Below are positions 63,793-64,000 of a DNA stretch of 64,000 bases, one piece after another. Numbering within the stretch: the stretch's first letter is position 1; each line of letters starts with the position of its first letter. The stretch lies in contig NZ_CP034450.1 in NCBI RefSeq assembly GCF_003952505.1, positions 5,415,001 to 5,479,000 of the forward strand, given 5' to 3'. Both the position numbers and the translations under genes were made by a program. The notes beneath the pieces were generated by a model. The model saw only the letters and a program-made list of their open reading frames with translations. It did not search any database and had not been told where the DNA came from. The stretch comes from Mesorhizobium sp. M4B.F.Ca.ET.058.02.1.1. GTDB lineage: Bacteria > Pseudomonadota > Alphaproteobacteria > Rhizobiales > Rhizobiaceae.

Positions 63793-64000
63793 TCAGCAGC
63801 GTTGCGCGTTCGCCTCCAGGAATCGCTCCGAGATTGTGAATCCCAATCCGGGCTTTTCAGGGATCGCTATCATACCGTCCTTTGCTTCGACAGTCTCTTC
63901 GATAAGATCGTGGATCATCGGGTTGGCGCCGAGCGAGTATTCGACGGTGAAGCTCGCCGGCGAGGCGGCGCAGACATGCAGACCGGCAAAGAAGCAGGGC
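63793..64000 (-). CDS. Enolase superfamily enzyme (mandelate racemase/muconate lactonizing type), C-terminal fragment
   Basis: The last 68 codons of a gene that continues beyond the window, ending at a TGA at 63793-63795. The sequence FTVEYSLGANPMIHDLIEET and then AIPEKPGLGFTISERFLE is the typical C-terminal capping segment of MR/MLE enzymes such as sugar-acid dehydratases. The catalytic barrel is outside the window. Its stop lies two bases before the GntR start, so the two genes are one operon. Confidence 0.72.
   Translation of the reverse strand, partial: PCFFAGLHVCAASPASFTVEYSLGANPMIHDLIEETVEAKDGMIAIPEKPGLGFTISERFLEANAQRC

Overview
The window is high-GC DNA from an alphaproteobacterium, most likely a member of the Rhizobiales close to Mesorhizobium. 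The evidence is the rhizobial rRNA operon tail (23S, 5S, initiator tRNA), a biuret hydrolase very like the Rhizobium enzyme, interspersed palindromic repeats of rhizobial type, and a chromosome dominated by ABC importers, GntR regulators and short catabolic operons. The genus is inferred from gene content, not from a database search. I see no prophage, integrase, transposase or CRISPR array.

Layout. 1-3008: 3' part of a 23S rRNA gene, 5S rRNA, tRNA-fMet and terminators. 3.1-5.2 kb: a ThuA-like protein, a small unknown protein, a probable aldose-epimerase relic and a nucleoside-type deaminase. 5.4-10 kb: a glutamine-synthetase-like ligase, a GntR regulator, and an SDR divergent from mannonate dehydratase (uxuA). 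10-19.4 kb: a nitrogen-scavenging operon with a BmpA-type ABC importer, biuret hydrolase, a second cysteine hydrolase, a cupin and allophanate hydrolase, divergent from a GntR gene and separated from it by two copies of a GTGCATGC palindrome. 19.4-25.1 kb: a LuxR-type regulator and a polyamine-type (PotABCD-like) importer with a frameshifted SDR.

25.1-38.2 kb is the most unusual part. Two divergent operons around a GntR regulator with two winged-helix domains encode a second Pot-type importer, an aldehyde dehydrogenase, three tandem cupins, two paralogous UDP-glycosyltransferases, a gamma-glutamyl ligase of the glutamine synthetase family and a PuuB-like FAD oxidase. This looks like a Puu-type amine catabolic route with glycosyltransferases added. 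38.2-45.8 kb: an oligopeptide-type ABC importer with an aminothiazoline-carboxylate hydrolase, divergent from an M24 peptidase; one ATPase gene carries a palindromic repeat inserted in frame. 45.9-49.2 kb: a cupin plus two genes that correspond to the two halves of plant Tm-1, and a TetR regulator. 49.6-55.2 kb: a six-gene carbohydrate-type ABC importer with two ATPases and a 73-residue membrane protein. FadR-like operators (ATCTGGT-N3-ACCAGAT) lie before both this operon and the peptide-importer/M24 pair, suggesting joint control.

55.3-64 kb: short mixed units: a secreted cupin, AraC regulator/MFS exporter, TetR/SDR pair, GFA-like protein, amidase, secreted unknown protein, 2-hydroxyacid dehydrogenase, GntR, and the C-terminus of an enolase-superfamily enzyme cut by the window end. 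Three genes (SDR at 24.3 kb, cupin at 27.4 kb, ATPase at 54.1 kb) each have a one-base frameshift inside a run of G, which is more likely sequencing error than decay.
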